Source of the DNA: Ignavibacteriales bacterium | Lineage (GTDB): Bacteria; Bacteroidota; Ignavibacteria; Ignavibacteriales; Ignavibacteriaceae | Length of the DNA: 22,849 nt | Direction: 5' to 3' | NCBI GenBank assembly: GCA_020061995.1 | Contig: JAGUXE010000084.1 | Coordinates: 1 to 22,849, forward strand | Part shown: positions 8,643 through 17,530 of the stretch, piece after piece | How the letters are laid out: each line of letters begins with the position of its first letter | Position numbering within the stretch: position 1 is the first letter of the stretch | Made by a program: the position numbers and the translations under genes | The notes under the pieces: generated by a model | Seen by the model: only the letters and a program-made list of their open reading frames with translations | What the model was told of the DNA's origin: nothing | Databases searched by the model: none

Positions 8643-8759
8643 CGGTGTTAGATATTTATAATCTATTGAACGGGGTAACGGCGGTCAAAGAGCCAACGGT
8701 TCTACCAATAATAAAGAGGATAAGAAATTCGTCACTTTGTGTGTTGAGAGTTTTAATAA

Positions 8760-8870
8760 TTAACAACTCGTTTTGACAAACTAAAACGGGATTGGAAATC
8801 TATAAATAATAATTAATTCGGCGCTTGTGTTTTAACTACTTGTCCCCATGGGATAATACGTTGTTATGGG
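8760..8870. repeat. Cassette-type spacer element, copy 2
   Basis: Its ends are inverted: TAACAAC (8761-8767) and GTTGTTA (8860-8866) are exact reverse complements 106 bp apart. The internal stem CGTTTTG (8769-8775) with TAAAACG (8782-8788) and a 6-nt loop sits where copy 1 has ACATTTTA/TAAAATGT, so pairing is kept although the bases changed. The block 8794-8834 matches 6002-6042 at 37 of 41 positions. The next gene starts at 8880. Confidence 0.6.
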
Positions 8871-8879
8871 TTAACACCA

Positions 8880-9554
8880 ATGGAAAAAGATATTAAGGAA
8901 TTTGGAATTGACATAATCCAAGAGACTCACCAAAAATGGATGAGTAATAAAAATAAATATGATATTGGAAATTATGGTTTTGGCGTTTTTTATTCGCCGA
9001 TATATTTTCAGCCAGATTTAATGATAATTGGATATAATGTTGGTGGATCAGATAAAGATTTTAATGAATCAGAATGTTTGACTATACCTAAAGAACACGA
9101 ATATATTTTATACGATTATAAATTGGCACGCATTCAGAAATATATTTGGGGAAGCCTGAATAGAACTGATGCATTAAAAAACAGTATTAAACTAAATTTG
9201 AATTTTTTCAGAAGTAAAAACATATCTCAATGGAGAAGTATTCCAAAAGAAATTCGCACAGAATTAGAAAATTTTTGTTCTTGCAAAGTAAAAGCAATTA
9301 TTTCAAAGTTAGAACCTAAGCTTATCATTGCCGAAGGTATGCAGACCTATGACGAACTACTTGGTAAAGTATTCGGAATGGCAACATCAGATTCTTTTGA
9401 CAATGAAATAAAAATAAGAAATAGAAGAATGAGAATTTTCACTAAAATATCTTATCACAATAAAAATATTCTTGGGATTGCACATCCAAGTGGTTGCAGA
9501 TTGAGTGTTGAAGATATTCAATCAATTATCAGTAATCTTAGAAAATATATTTGA
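8880..9554 (+). CDS. Uracil-DNA-glycosylase-superfamily-like protein
   Basis: A 224-residue soluble protein. Three short segments fall in the order seen in the UDG fold: PDLMIIGYNVGG (about residues 45-56, like the IGxxPG motif that forms the uracil-pocket loop), KLIIAEGMQTYDELL (about 147-161, the central strand with ALG-type ending) and ILGIAHPSG (about 200-208, like the HPS motif near the C-terminus). I infer a UDG-like alpha/beta fold, but the first motif lacks the usual Pro and a catalytic Asp/Asn is not obvious, so glycosylase activity is uncertain. Start ATG 8880 lacks a strong Shine-Dalgarno sequence and lies 10 nt after the cassette-type element. It is a single gene. Confidence 0.6.
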   Translation: MEKDIKEFGIDIIQETHQKWMSNKNKYDIGNYGFGVFYSPIYFQPDLMIIGYNVGGSDKDFNESECLTIPKEHEYILYDYKLARIQKYIWGSLNRTDALKNSIKLNLNFFRSKNISQWRSIPKEIRTELENFCSCKVKAIISKLEPKLIIAEGMQTYDELLGKVFGMATSDSFDNEIKIRNRRMRIFTKISYHNKNILGIAHPSGCRLSVEDIQSIISNLRKYI

Positions 9555-9751
9555 AGATTTTTGTTTTTAAAATTCGGAAAACGCAACTAACCAGCGTCCT
9601 CTTGACGCCCCACAAGTGATTAAACTAAAAGATTTGAGAGGGTAGTAAAAAGAATTAAAAAAAGAGTTAAAAATGAGTTGCCCAAAAGATGGCTACAAAA
9701 ATACAACTAAAGCTGGAATTATGGGTTTATATCATTTTATATAAGATTATC
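9555..9751. other. Spacer between convergent genes, with a stem-loop
   Basis: Lies between the UDG-like gene (plus) and ardC (minus). TAACC (9588-9592) leads into a perfect 5-bp hairpin GCGTC (9594-9598) / GACGC (9604-9608) with loop CTCTT. GCAACT (9583-9588) and AGTTGC (9676-9681) form an inverted pair 99 bp apart, a size typical of a cassette site. No classical terminator with a T-run was found for either gene, and there is no coding frame of note. Confidence 0.45.
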
Positions 9752-10723
9752 TCAATCCCAGATTTGTGTAGAACTTCTGTCCCAAATTTCGTTATCTGCA
9801 ATATCATCAAATAGAGTTGGTTCTTTATATGACTTTCGAACTTGTTCAACTCTTTGACCAAAAATATAATTAACCGCTTGTTGAGCTTGAGACGATGCAC
9901 GAAACAAAAATGTGTTATCATTCTTCAAGCTTTTTAACCATGAGCTGAGATAAGCTGCTGAGTTTTTCTTTGTTTTGGTAAATAATTTATACTCTGCACA
10001 TAAAAAAGCAGCCCCAATTTCTGCAACAAGTTCTTCTTTTGCATAGTCTTCAATTTTATTCACACATGCATTATTAAAACTACTACGAGCGAGTCTTTTT
10101 TTATTACCCGTGGAATGAACTAATTCATGAAAAAGTGTACATGCGAATTCTTCTTTATTAACAAAATCCTTTACATGCGGCATACCTATCTCATCTTTCC
10201 CCGGAGAATAAAAAGCTTTATCATATTTATAACTGATTGGTGGGTGATCAGCATAAGTTTTAAGTATGTTCTCAACTATGTGATCATTAGCTGTAAAGAG
10301 ATCGTCTTGATAATCATCTATTGGGATTTTTAAGTTATAAGTTTGATCAAGATTGTATAAGGGGTAGTTTTTGCTCATTAACCAAACCGCGATGTGATTT
10401 TTCCCTTCTTTATCTTTCCATTCTTTTGATTGCCATTTGGCCATTACAATATAAGTAGCTGGTTCATCTTTCTTAATGATGCCGCCGCGGATAGTGGCTT
10501 GTCTTGCGGTTATCCAGTAATGCGACTTAAAATGCATCATTGAGGCAGCCTCATTCAAGATAAATACATTTATACCGGAATAACTACGACGGGAAATATA
10601 ATTTTTGGGTAGTCTTGTAAACCATGGTTGCTGCCATGGTATTTTTCCTTGCTCCATCTCCTCTATTAGTTTGTCGAGGATTTTTAGGTAATGCTCATTT
10701 TTATTTTGTTTAACGTGTATCAT
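9752..10723 (-). CDS. ardC: ArdC-type antirestriction protein (ssDNA-binding domain plus zincin)
   Basis: A 323-residue protein, close to the usual ArdC length. The N-terminal DUF1738/ArdC_N domain (about 9-130) shows its signatures: Y.KILDKLIEEMEQGKIPWQQPW, then YSGINVFIL and WITARQATIRGG. The C-terminal half is a zincin metallopeptidase-like domain with HELVH at 199-203 and a glutamate-rich helix EELVAEIGAAFL that likely gives the third zinc ligand. ArdC proteins of conjugative plasmids and phages bind single-stranded DNA and protect incoming DNA from restriction. The start ATG 10723 has no clear ribosome site. It lies 92 nt downstream of the methyltransferase gene on the same strand, so it may be the last gene of that operon or have its own promoter; no strong terminator separates them. 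Confidence 0.9.
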   Translation of the reverse strand: MIHVKQNKNEHYLKILDKLIEEMEQGKIPWQQPWFTRLPKNYISRRSYSGINVFILNEAASMMHFKSHYWITARQATIRGGIIKKDEPATYIVMAKWQSKEWKDKEGKNHIAVWLMSKNYPLYNLDQTYNLKIPIDDYQDDLFTANDHIVENILKTYADHPPISYKYDKAFYSPGKDEIGMPHVKDFVNKEEFACTLFHELVHSTGNKKRLARSSFNNACVNKIEDYAKEELVAEIGAAFLCAEYKLFTKTKKNSAAYLSSWLKSLKNDNTFLFRASSQAQQAVNYIFGQRVEQVRKSYKEPTLFDDIADNEIWDRSSTQIWD

Positions 10724-10815
10724 AGCAAGAATCTTTTTATTTACTTATAACCTAGTAATAATTGATCGAATAGAAGCTCAACTTTTCTTTCTGATTAAAT
10801 ACCCCCCTAAAAACG

Positions 10816-13800
10816 TTAATCAAAGAACCCACTTGAATTTGGTGTTGAAGTTTTTTCTTTCTTTTTAGGAGTTGATTTCTTCTTCTCCCACAATCCCGCT
10901 GCGACTTCTTCTTCGTGGATTTTATGGTTTAGTTCTAATAGCCGTTTGAGTATCTCTTTACGTGCATCGGGACTTATTGTGTATCGCACTCTGTCGTTTT
11001 CGGGGAGATAATCTACTTCATAGAAATTATGAGCAAGGTTTATATCTGTCCAGCCGTAAGCTTTAAGAACAGCTTCGTCCATTTGTTTGTGGAGCTCCCG
11101 GAGGGACTCTATATCTTTTACAGCTTGTTCTATTGGTATTTGTAATTTTGCTTTTATTAATTGCAGGTTGCTTTTTGTTAACTGTGGTGTATGAAAAAGG
11201 TTATAAGTTTTTGTTAACCCAAGTTGCAAATTTAGCATTAACTGTTTACGGAACTCGTGGTATTGTTCACCTTTTTTTTCAATTTCCAATCTAGTTCCTA
11301 TTGTAATGATTTGTGAGAAAGGAAATGTTTGGAAAGCATTTGTTGGAGTATACCTTAATGTTGAGCTACCCATTGTTGAACAATATTTCCAAGCCCAAGA
11401 TTCATGTAAAGAAGATTGCAAGAAAGCAAAATGATCCCAATAATCGAGAGAGAACACTATACACATCATTGAAAAGACGTAGCCATTTGGAGCGAAACTT
11501 ATAGCAGCCGTTTTACCAGTCTGAGCAACAACTAAAACTCTTTTTAATTTTTCAATTGCTTTATATAAATCAACTGCCCTTCGCCCATATTGCCACCACT
11601 TTTCTCTATAACCCTTATCATCTAGAATATTTCTTTCAGGTTTAACTTTTTCACCTACTATTCCAAAGCATTCAGGATAATTAGTAGAACAATACTCTTT
11701 ACTCCAATCAAAAAAGTTGATGATCCATCTACTAGGCTTTTGATTAGGATCTGTGTTAATATCGTCGCCATTCAAGTAAGGGAAAATTACTTCCTTATTT
11801 TTGGGATTTATTTGAATAAGTCGATTCTTTTCGATCTCATCAAGAATGAATCCTGTTCCAAGAACGACTGAGCCTTGAAAACTTTTATTTTGATTCACAA
11901 AAAGTTGTTTTGGGTTTTCAACTTGAGCTGAATCATCCAAGAAAGAGGAAATAAATTCTACAAGTTTTCCATTCAAAAATACCGACTTAAACCTTTCTGC
12001 CTTACTAATACTCACCAAGGAGACTTCTACAGCAGCTTGACCGGGCCATTTAACAGACTTAATTGCAAAAATAAGTTTTCCTTTATTCCGAATAATTTGT
12101 TCTAAACCCGAGATTCTTGAATCACCTTGAGAAAGAGTGTTGGTAGAAATCAAAGCTTGTATCCCACCATATTTAACAATATCAAAAATTCTTCTAAAGA
12201 AGTATACAACTAAATCAACACTGCCTTCTGCTGGATAATAATTGGTTTTGATGTAATTCAAATATTCATCACCATAATTACCACTTATTCTTTTACCACC
12301 TAAAAATGGTGGATTCCCTAAAATGCAATCAAAACCTCCTTCAGCAAACACATCCGGGAATTCTAAGAACCAATGGAAAAATCTTTTTTCAATTCCAACA
12401 GCCATAGCCCCAGCTATTTGTCTTTCGTGCTTACCTTTTTCTCCGCCAAGTATTCTAAAATAATCAGCAAAAGTAGTAAGCTTACTTTGGTAATCTTTTG
12501 TTTTAGGCAAAAAGAATTGTGCAACCTGAACATCTGCGGCTTCTTTTAATCTCCACCAATCGCTTCCTTTCAAAACGTTGTATTGTTTTGCTTTCTTTTT
12601 TACATCCTCTAAAGTTTTTTCGGGGAGTAGATCAAACTCTCTATACTTTGTTGAAATCTGGTTTATATTTGTTAGGAGTTCATTAGTATCAAAGAAATTT
12701 TCCTTTCCATGGCTTTCGTCTTTGTTTTTTTTTGTTAAATATTTAACAACTTCAGCATCATCACCGGGTAGTTTCTTAAACGCCTCATTAGCTATGCCTC
12801 GTTCTAATTCTTCTCTTCTGGCTAAACCAACTATTGAGTCACCGCATTTAATATGATGGTCTAAGAAGCTTAATGGTTCTCCGGGGTTATATGCCTCGAG
12901 CCATAAAGCAACTTTACAAAGCTCAACAGCAAGAGGGTTTTTATCAACTCCATATATACAATTACGAACAACTTTTTTCATCGCTCTTCTTATTGCGGAG
13001 GGATTTGGTTGTTCTTCACCGGTTTCAATCCGTGCATACTCAAGTGAAATGCGCCTCGCACCGCTCAATAAAATATGACCGCTTCCGCATGCAACATCAC
13101 ACACTTTTAATTTTAATAACAATTCCAGCGTAGCTTCTTTTTCAGCTTTCTTTTGATAATAGGGTTGAACTCTTTCTTCTATTAAATACTCTAAGGAGTG
13201 CTTAATTAAAGGTTGTACTAACTCTTCCGGAGTATAATGGCTTCCGCTTTTGCCCCTCTCTGAACTACTCTCAAAGTTGCAGATGAAATCATCACTTCCA
13301 TCAATCTTTTTTATTGCAAGTTTTAATTCGAGCAAACCTTCGTAAACAGATCCGAATTCTTCAACGTCAAGCCCACCATAGTTAACGGGGATCAACACCT
13401 TATTTTCGTTTTCGAAGTAGGTCAATGATTTAATAATCTTAAGAAGCGTCGCATTACTTAAATAGCATTTGTGAAGATCATAAGAAGAAGAGGTAATGGC
13501 ATCGTAACTAAATAAATCCCCTTCAAGGCTCATTATTCCAAGCTTTTCACCAATCTCTTTTTTCTCAAAGATTGCAAATGTATTTAAGAGCCCTAACCAT
13601 AAATCGTAATTTCTATTAGAATCCGGTGGGAGATGATTTTTAGCAATCTTTCTGAGCCGGAGAAGGCTGTAATAATCAAAGTATATACGATTAAAGCGTT
13701 TAAGCTCGGGAGATTTGTTATTACCAAAAACAAGGTTTCGTTCTTCGATTACAAAAAGGAATAACAATCGGTAGATAATTCTTAATTGGTGTCTGTAGTA

Positions 13801-14637
13801 TTCATCAATGTTTACTTTCCCCTCATTAACAGCTTGTCGAAAAGCAGTATTTAAGGGATGGTTGATAAATTCTTGTCCAAGTTTTTCTATTGATTCTTTT
13901 ACTGCAAACCCAAGTTTGTTTCTAATTGTGCTGCCGGCAGCTAAACTTTCTTGATGATACTTCTCAATAATTCTTTCTTCCGGAAGGGCAGCTTGTTTTT
14001 TCATCCTTGAAGAATGAAGTAAACGATAGAAGATTACAAAATCAGAGTAAAGGTCTTCTTCCATGATCTTTTCAAGATTAAACTCAACATAGCTCAATCT
14101 TGTAATACGAGTTGCATCCCTTAACAAACGAATCTGTTTACCGTTGGTAACAAGTCCATATAGTTGCGCCTCATCGTAATTCAAATATTCTTGAAGCATT
14201 GCATGGGATGAAGTTTTATGTTGTTTGTTGTGAGGGGGTTTATCAAGTGAATCGAAACAACTGCCGATATAAACCGGGAAACCATCTAAATCATTATCCT
14301 TAAAACCAATCTGAAAATATTTACCATTCACCTCTACGGCACTTTTAGAGAAAGATAAATTATATCCAAGATTAGTAAGGAGAGGTTGCATCCAGAAGTT
14401 TCTTGTTTCGGTAGTTCCGGTTTTGTTTGGATCTAATCTGGCAATTTTACTCTGAAAAATTATCCATTGTCCTTTTGCTTCCTGCCAAGCAAAGCTAATT
14501 TCATCCTTAAGTTTTGAATTAGTAAAATTGGGGTTAAAATCTCTTCCTTGTTGATATGTAGCTTGTTCAGTTCTTATTGTACTTAGAATTTCACTAGAGA
14601 TTATGTTGCCCTGTATTTCAATAGAGGGGAAATTCAT
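10816..14637 (-). CDS. drmMI: Eco57I-type N6-adenine DNA methyltransferase (DrmMI/PglX-like)
   Basis: A 1273-residue protein expected to methylate adenine N6 in DNA using SAM. Motif I is DVACGSG at 514-520; the catalytic motif IV is NPPF at 775-778, in FDCILGNPPFLGGKRI. The Eco57I-family signature IYGVDKNPLAVELCKVALWLE lies between. The C-terminal half has a target-recognition-type region with the family ending SSTLRYTPTNAFQTFPF, then a lysine-rich tail. The N-terminal ~450 residues are helical; I see no secure PD-(D/E)XK site there, so I do not call it a type IIG fusion. ATG 14637 overlaps the SNF2 gene stop by one base (TAATG), with GAGG at 14645-14648, indicating coupled translation. Size and partner fit DrmMI of class 1 DISARM; PglX or a stand-alone type IIG enzyme is the alternative. 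Confidence 0.85.
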   Translation of the reverse strand: MNFPSIEIQGNIISSEILSTIRTEQATYQQGRDFNPNFTNSKLKDEISFAWQEAKGQWIIFQSKIARLDPNKTGTTETRNFWMQPLLTNLGYNLSFSKSAVEVNGKYFQIGFKDNDLDGFPVYIGSCFDSLDKPPHNKQHKTSSHAMLQEYLNYDEAQLYGLVTNGKQIRLLRDATRITRLSYVEFNLEKIMEEDLYSDFVIFYRLLHSSRMKKQAALPEERIIEKYHQESLAAGSTIRNKLGFAVKESIEKLGQEFINHPLNTAFRQAVNEGKVNIDEYYRHQLRIIYRLLFLFVIEERNLVFGNNKSPELKRFNRIYFDYYSLLRLRKIAKNHLPPDSNRNYDLWLGLLNTFAIFEKKEIGEKLGIMSLEGDLFSYDAITSSSYDLHKCYLSNATLLKIIKSLTYFENENKVLIPVNYGGLDVEEFGSVYEGLLELKLAIKKIDGSDDFICNFESSSERGKSGSHYTPEELVQPLIKHSLEYLIEERVQPYYQKKAEKEATLELLLKLKVCDVACGSGHILLSGARRISLEYARIETGEEQPNPSAIRRAMKKVVRNCIYGVDKNPLAVELCKVALWLEAYNPGEPLSFLDHHIKCGDSIVGLARREELERGIANEAFKKLPGDDAEVVKYLTKKNKDESHGKENFFDTNELLTNINQISTKYREFDLLPEKTLEDVKKKAKQYNVLKGSDWWRLKEAADVQVAQFFLPKTKDYQSKLTTFADYFRILGGEKGKHERQIAGAMAVGIEKRFFHWFLEFPDVFAEGGFDCILGNPPFLGGKRISGNYGDEYLNYIKTNYYPAEGSVDLVVYFFRRIFDIVKYGGIQALISTNTLSQGDSRISGLEQIIRNKGKLIFAIKSVKWPGQAAVEVSLVSISKAERFKSVFLNGKLVEFISSFLDDSAQVENPKQLFVNQNKSFQGSVVLGTGFILDEIEKNRLIQINPKNKEVIFPYLNGDDINTDPNQKPSRWIINFFDWSKEYCSTNYPECFGIVGEKVKPERNILDDKGYREKWWQYGRRAVDLYKAIEKLKRVLVVAQTGKTAAISFAPNGYVFSMMCIVFSLDYWDHFAFLQSSLHESWAWKYCSTMGSSTLRYTPTNAFQTFPFSQIITIGTRLEIEKKGEQYHEFRKQLMLNLQLGLTKTYNLFHTPQLTKSNLQLIKAKLQIPIEQAVKDIESLRELHKQMDEAVLKAYGWTDINLAHNFYEVDYLPENDRVRYTISPDARKEILKRLLELNHKIHEEEVAAGLWEKKKSTPKKKEKTSTPNSSGFFD

Positions 14638-17525
14638 TAAGCGACCTCATTAATAAATTTGGGTTTAGGGACTAAAACATAAACACCAAGTATGTCCGGT
14701 GGTAATACCGGGGAAACTGATTCAAATCTTTTAGCACCAAGATATTTTGCAAATCTTGTATGAGCTTGAACCAATTCTTCAGAACGTTCCTCTACAACTT
14801 TTATAAAGTCCGGGTGGAGTTCTTCAAAATGTTTCAGTTCTTTTTCAAAAGTAATTACTTGACGTTCTTTACTTAAATCAGAAGGGTCATTAAGAGTTAA
14901 AAGTTTTTTACAATCACTCAATGATAGAGTTATAATCCCATTGATAGTTTGTTCAAAACCCCACAAGAACATTTCTTCTGAAACAATTTCCTGCTGCTTG
15001 CTTACTTCCCGTATTACATTTCTTACACGGAACTGAATTAAAGTAGTTTGAGTTTTTACAGCATTAGTTTGAAATACTGCTGCACGAGCAGCCCTTTGTG
15101 TTGTTTTTTCGGGGTCTAATGAATTAGCTATAATACGGTGACAAAGTTGTTCAACAAAACGATGATTACGTCCTATATATCTAAATCCTTGTGGAGTTGG
15201 AGATAAAAAGGAGATATGGATTTTGTCTCCTTTGCCAAGAGATTCTGAAAGCCAATTATCCATATTTTGTTTAAGAAAAATATATCCGCCATTAATAACA
15301 TCGAACCTGGCTCCGAGTAGTTGCCCCGCAGAAATAACAAACGATTCAAGTGTAGCAACATCACCAATAGCCTCATCAACTTCGGCAAGGTCATTTTGAA
15401 CATCTTGCGGCATTATACTTTCGTGTGCAAAAATTGATCTAATCTTCTCGGCTTTTTCTCTTGCAGCCTCAATTTCATTTGTCAACTCAAAATCGAGATC
15501 GGTTAGTTCTTTATTCTCCTCAAAATCCATTCTGAGCTGTCGAGAAAATTGAATTTGCGCTTTTTCCGGATCAAGCAAAACAGCTTTTAACACTCTATCC
15601 ATTACAGAACGATTATCCTCTGCTAATGATATACTAACACCTGATGAGTTCTGAATATTCTGAATTTTTTGAATGATGATTTTTAATACCACAACATCAA
15701 TCGGATTATCCTCACCGAATAGAACTTTCACATCAATTATGTTTTTAAGTTCTCCATTTTTATCTTTCCAACCTGTTTGTCCGAACCTATCTACTCTCCC
15801 CTCACGTTGTTCAAGTCTGTTAGGATTCCAAGGTAAATCGTAGTGTAATATTGCATTGAATTTATCTTGTAAGTTGATTCCTTCACTCAAACAATCCGTT
15901 GCAACTAAAACACGTTTTGAATTTTTTGCCATCTCTTCAATTTTTTCTTTTCTTTCCTCATCACTCAATTCACTAGTGATTGCCCTTACATCTATATCGG
16001 AAGAAAGATTATCTTTTAATTGCGCAGCTACATAGTTGGCGGTTGCAATAAATCGACAAAAAATAATTGGACTTTGTCTATTATTTACCCACATTTTTAT
16101 TTGATCAATCGTTCTTTTTATTTTCCTGTCCTTTGAAATACCGATTAAGAGAGCTGCTTTATGAGACAAACGATTTAGAATACTCCTTTCATCATCAGAA
16201 AGACCTGCATTATCAATAATATCAAGGCGTTCAATGTCACTTTGCTCATTCCACTTTTCTAAAATCGGGTTATCATTTCCTTCATCAAATAAATTTTCAT
16301 CCACCTCACTTTTGGATTTACGTTTTTGGAGCATTTCAAATCCGGCTTGCGGACTACTCATAATTCCACGTAATAAAGTGAGTGCAGCGAAATACTTAAT
16401 TCTAGCTCGGTTTTCATTAATCCCTTGAGCTGTTATTCCCCGTGCAAATTTTAGAACTTCTTCATATAAGCTTTTGTAATCTTCAGTGAGCACATAGGGT
16501 AATTCTTCAGTATTTCTTTTGGGGAATGGGGTCTCTTCATCTAACCATTTTTCAATACTTTTTCTCTTTCGCTGGATGAAATGAGATGCAACTTTCCTTT
16601 TTTGATTAATAGACAGCTCTGAAAAATTGTAGTCTTCAAATTCTTTATTGACTAATCCTAACAAAGATTTGAACTCTCCATCTTTTCCACTGTGTGGTGT
16701 TGCGGTTAATAAAATTAAGTGTTGGTTTTCATTCTTCGCAACATGTTCTAATAATTCGTACCTCTGCTGGCTTTGACTGCTTTTTTTGAAGTCCAGATTT
16801 TTTGTACATGTATGTGCCTCATCAACAATTAAAAGTTCGGGTGTATCTTTTAAGAATGAAGGCATTTTGGTAGAACCATTTTTAACAAAATCGATTGATA
16901 TTACTTGGTACGGATAATAATTGAATACATTTAGAGTATCATCTCCGACAATTTTTCTTTCAAGCGTTGCTACAGTACTCGAGCGAATGATTTCTGCTTC
17001 GATATCTAATTTATCCAGTAACTCTTTTTGCCATTGTTCGCATAAATGAGGGGGACAAAGGACTGCAAACCGTTTTATTAAGCCGCGCTCAATCATTTCT
17101 CTTAAAATTAAAAGTGCCTCAATTGTTTTTCCGACACCAACATCATCAGCAATTAGTAATCGAACAACTTTTTGTTTAAGCGACATAATAAGAGGTACAA
17201 GTTGATAAGACCTGGGTCGAAAAGATAATTTCCCCATACATCGAAATGGACCGCTAACTTGCCTAAATGAAAGTCGCGCTGCATCATAAAGGAGTTTTGC
17301 CGTTAAAAAGCTATCAAGATCTTTTACTGTCGGAGAGTCAAACTTATCATCTTCTAATTTCTCAAAATGTTGAAGTATCGGTTCATAAATCGCTATGGTC
17401 TCACTTTCAACACTTCCTAAAGGTTTAAGTAAAATAATATCATTATCCAAAGAAGGTTGAACAACGCATCTCCTGCCTCTGAATTTAACAAGTTTACCCG
17501 GTTTTTTTAATAGAGAATCAATCAT
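14637..17525 (-). CDS. drmD: SNF2-family helicase, DrmD-like
   Basis: A 962-residue SF2/SNF2 ATPase. The N-terminal block includes ARLSFRQVSGPFRCMGKL and PRSYQLVPL, typical of the DrmD/HepA-like helicases found beside adenine methylases. Motif I is DDVGVGKT (127-134), Ia CPPHLCEQW, II DEAH (235-238), III LTATPHSG, then IIFCRF, V ATDCLSEGINLQ and VI REGRVDRFGQ (around 571-582). All catalytic motifs are intact. The C-terminal ~350 residues are charged and helical, without a recognisable nuclease. ATG 17525 lies 5 nt after the upstream helicase stop, with AGGAAGG at 17539-17545 inside the end of that gene; the methyltransferase overlaps its own stop. This implies one mRNA and balanced synthesis. 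In DISARM class 1, DrmD accompanies DrmMI; a translocase or remodelling role is inferred. Confidence 0.85.
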   Translation of the reverse strand: MIDSLLKKPGKLVKFRGRRCVVQPSLDNDIILLKPLGSVESETIAIYEPILQHFEKLEDDKFDSPTVKDLDSFLTAKLLYDAARLSFRQVSGPFRCMGKLSFRPRSYQLVPLIMSLKQKVVRLLIADDVGVGKTIEALLILREMIERGLIKRFAVLCPPHLCEQWQKELLDKLDIEAEIIRSSTVATLERKIVGDDTLNVFNYYPYQVISIDFVKNGSTKMPSFLKDTPELLIVDEAHTCTKNLDFKKSSQSQQRYELLEHVAKNENQHLILLTATPHSGKDGEFKSLLGLVNKEFEDYNFSELSINQKRKVASHFIQRKRKSIEKWLDEETPFPKRNTEELPYVLTEDYKSLYEEVLKFARGITAQGINENRARIKYFAALTLLRGIMSSPQAGFEMLQKRKSKSEVDENLFDEGNDNPILEKWNEQSDIERLDIIDNAGLSDDERSILNRLSHKAALLIGISKDRKIKRTIDQIKMWVNNRQSPIIFCRFIATANYVAAQLKDNLSSDIDVRAITSELSDEERKEKIEEMAKNSKRVLVATDCLSEGINLQDKFNAILHYDLPWNPNRLEQREGRVDRFGQTGWKDKNGELKNIIDVKVLFGEDNPIDVVVLKIIIQKIQNIQNSSGVSISLAEDNRSVMDRVLKAVLLDPEKAQIQFSRQLRMDFEENKELTDLDFELTNEIEAAREKAEKIRSIFAHESIMPQDVQNDLAEVDEAIGDVATLESFVISAGQLLGARFDVINGGYIFLKQNMDNWLSESLGKGDKIHISFLSPTPQGFRYIGRNHRFVEQLCHRIIANSLDPEKTTQRAARAAVFQTNAVKTQTTLIQFRVRNVIREVSKQQEIVSEEMFLWGFEQTINGIITLSLSDCKKLLTLNDPSDLSKERQVITFEKELKHFEELHPDFIKVVEERSEELVQAHTRFAKYLGAKRFESVSPVLPPDILGVYVLVPKPKFINEVA

Positions 17526-17530
17526 CTAAT

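Larger units (their letters stand above)
8495..8879. other. 385-nt spacer with nested cassette-like elements, no gene seen
   Basis: No credible coding frame. The spacer opens with TAACCC (8512-8517), 18 nt after the stop, in the text TAACCCTCGGTGCTATTGACG, which resembles the spacer start at 9588. A CCCAAGTGGG self-complementary stretch follows (8533-8542). A 21-bp near-direct repeat occurs twice (8622-8642 and 8749-8769), and the second copy leads into the element at 8760-8870. A GC-richer patch of unknown meaning lies at about 8668-8705, with three AACGG units. The layout suggests two joined recombination sites with a geneless or decayed unit between them. Confidence 0.5.

Noticed and set aside
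8660..8710. Possible CRISPR-like or tandem repeat from three AACGG units
   Set aside because: The units are only 5 bp, unevenly spaced and not repeated beyond this patch.
10793..10821. GATTAA...TTAATC inverted repeat after the methylase gene as a terminator
   Set aside because: Six weak A/T-rich pairs around a 17-nt loop and no T-run on the minus-strand transcript.
10816..14637. Type IIG restriction-modification enzyme (nuclease and methylase in one chain)
   Set aside because: Size would allow it, but I could not find a convincing PD-(D/E)XK site in the N-terminal part, and the SNF2/DUF1998 partners point to a DISARM-like role.
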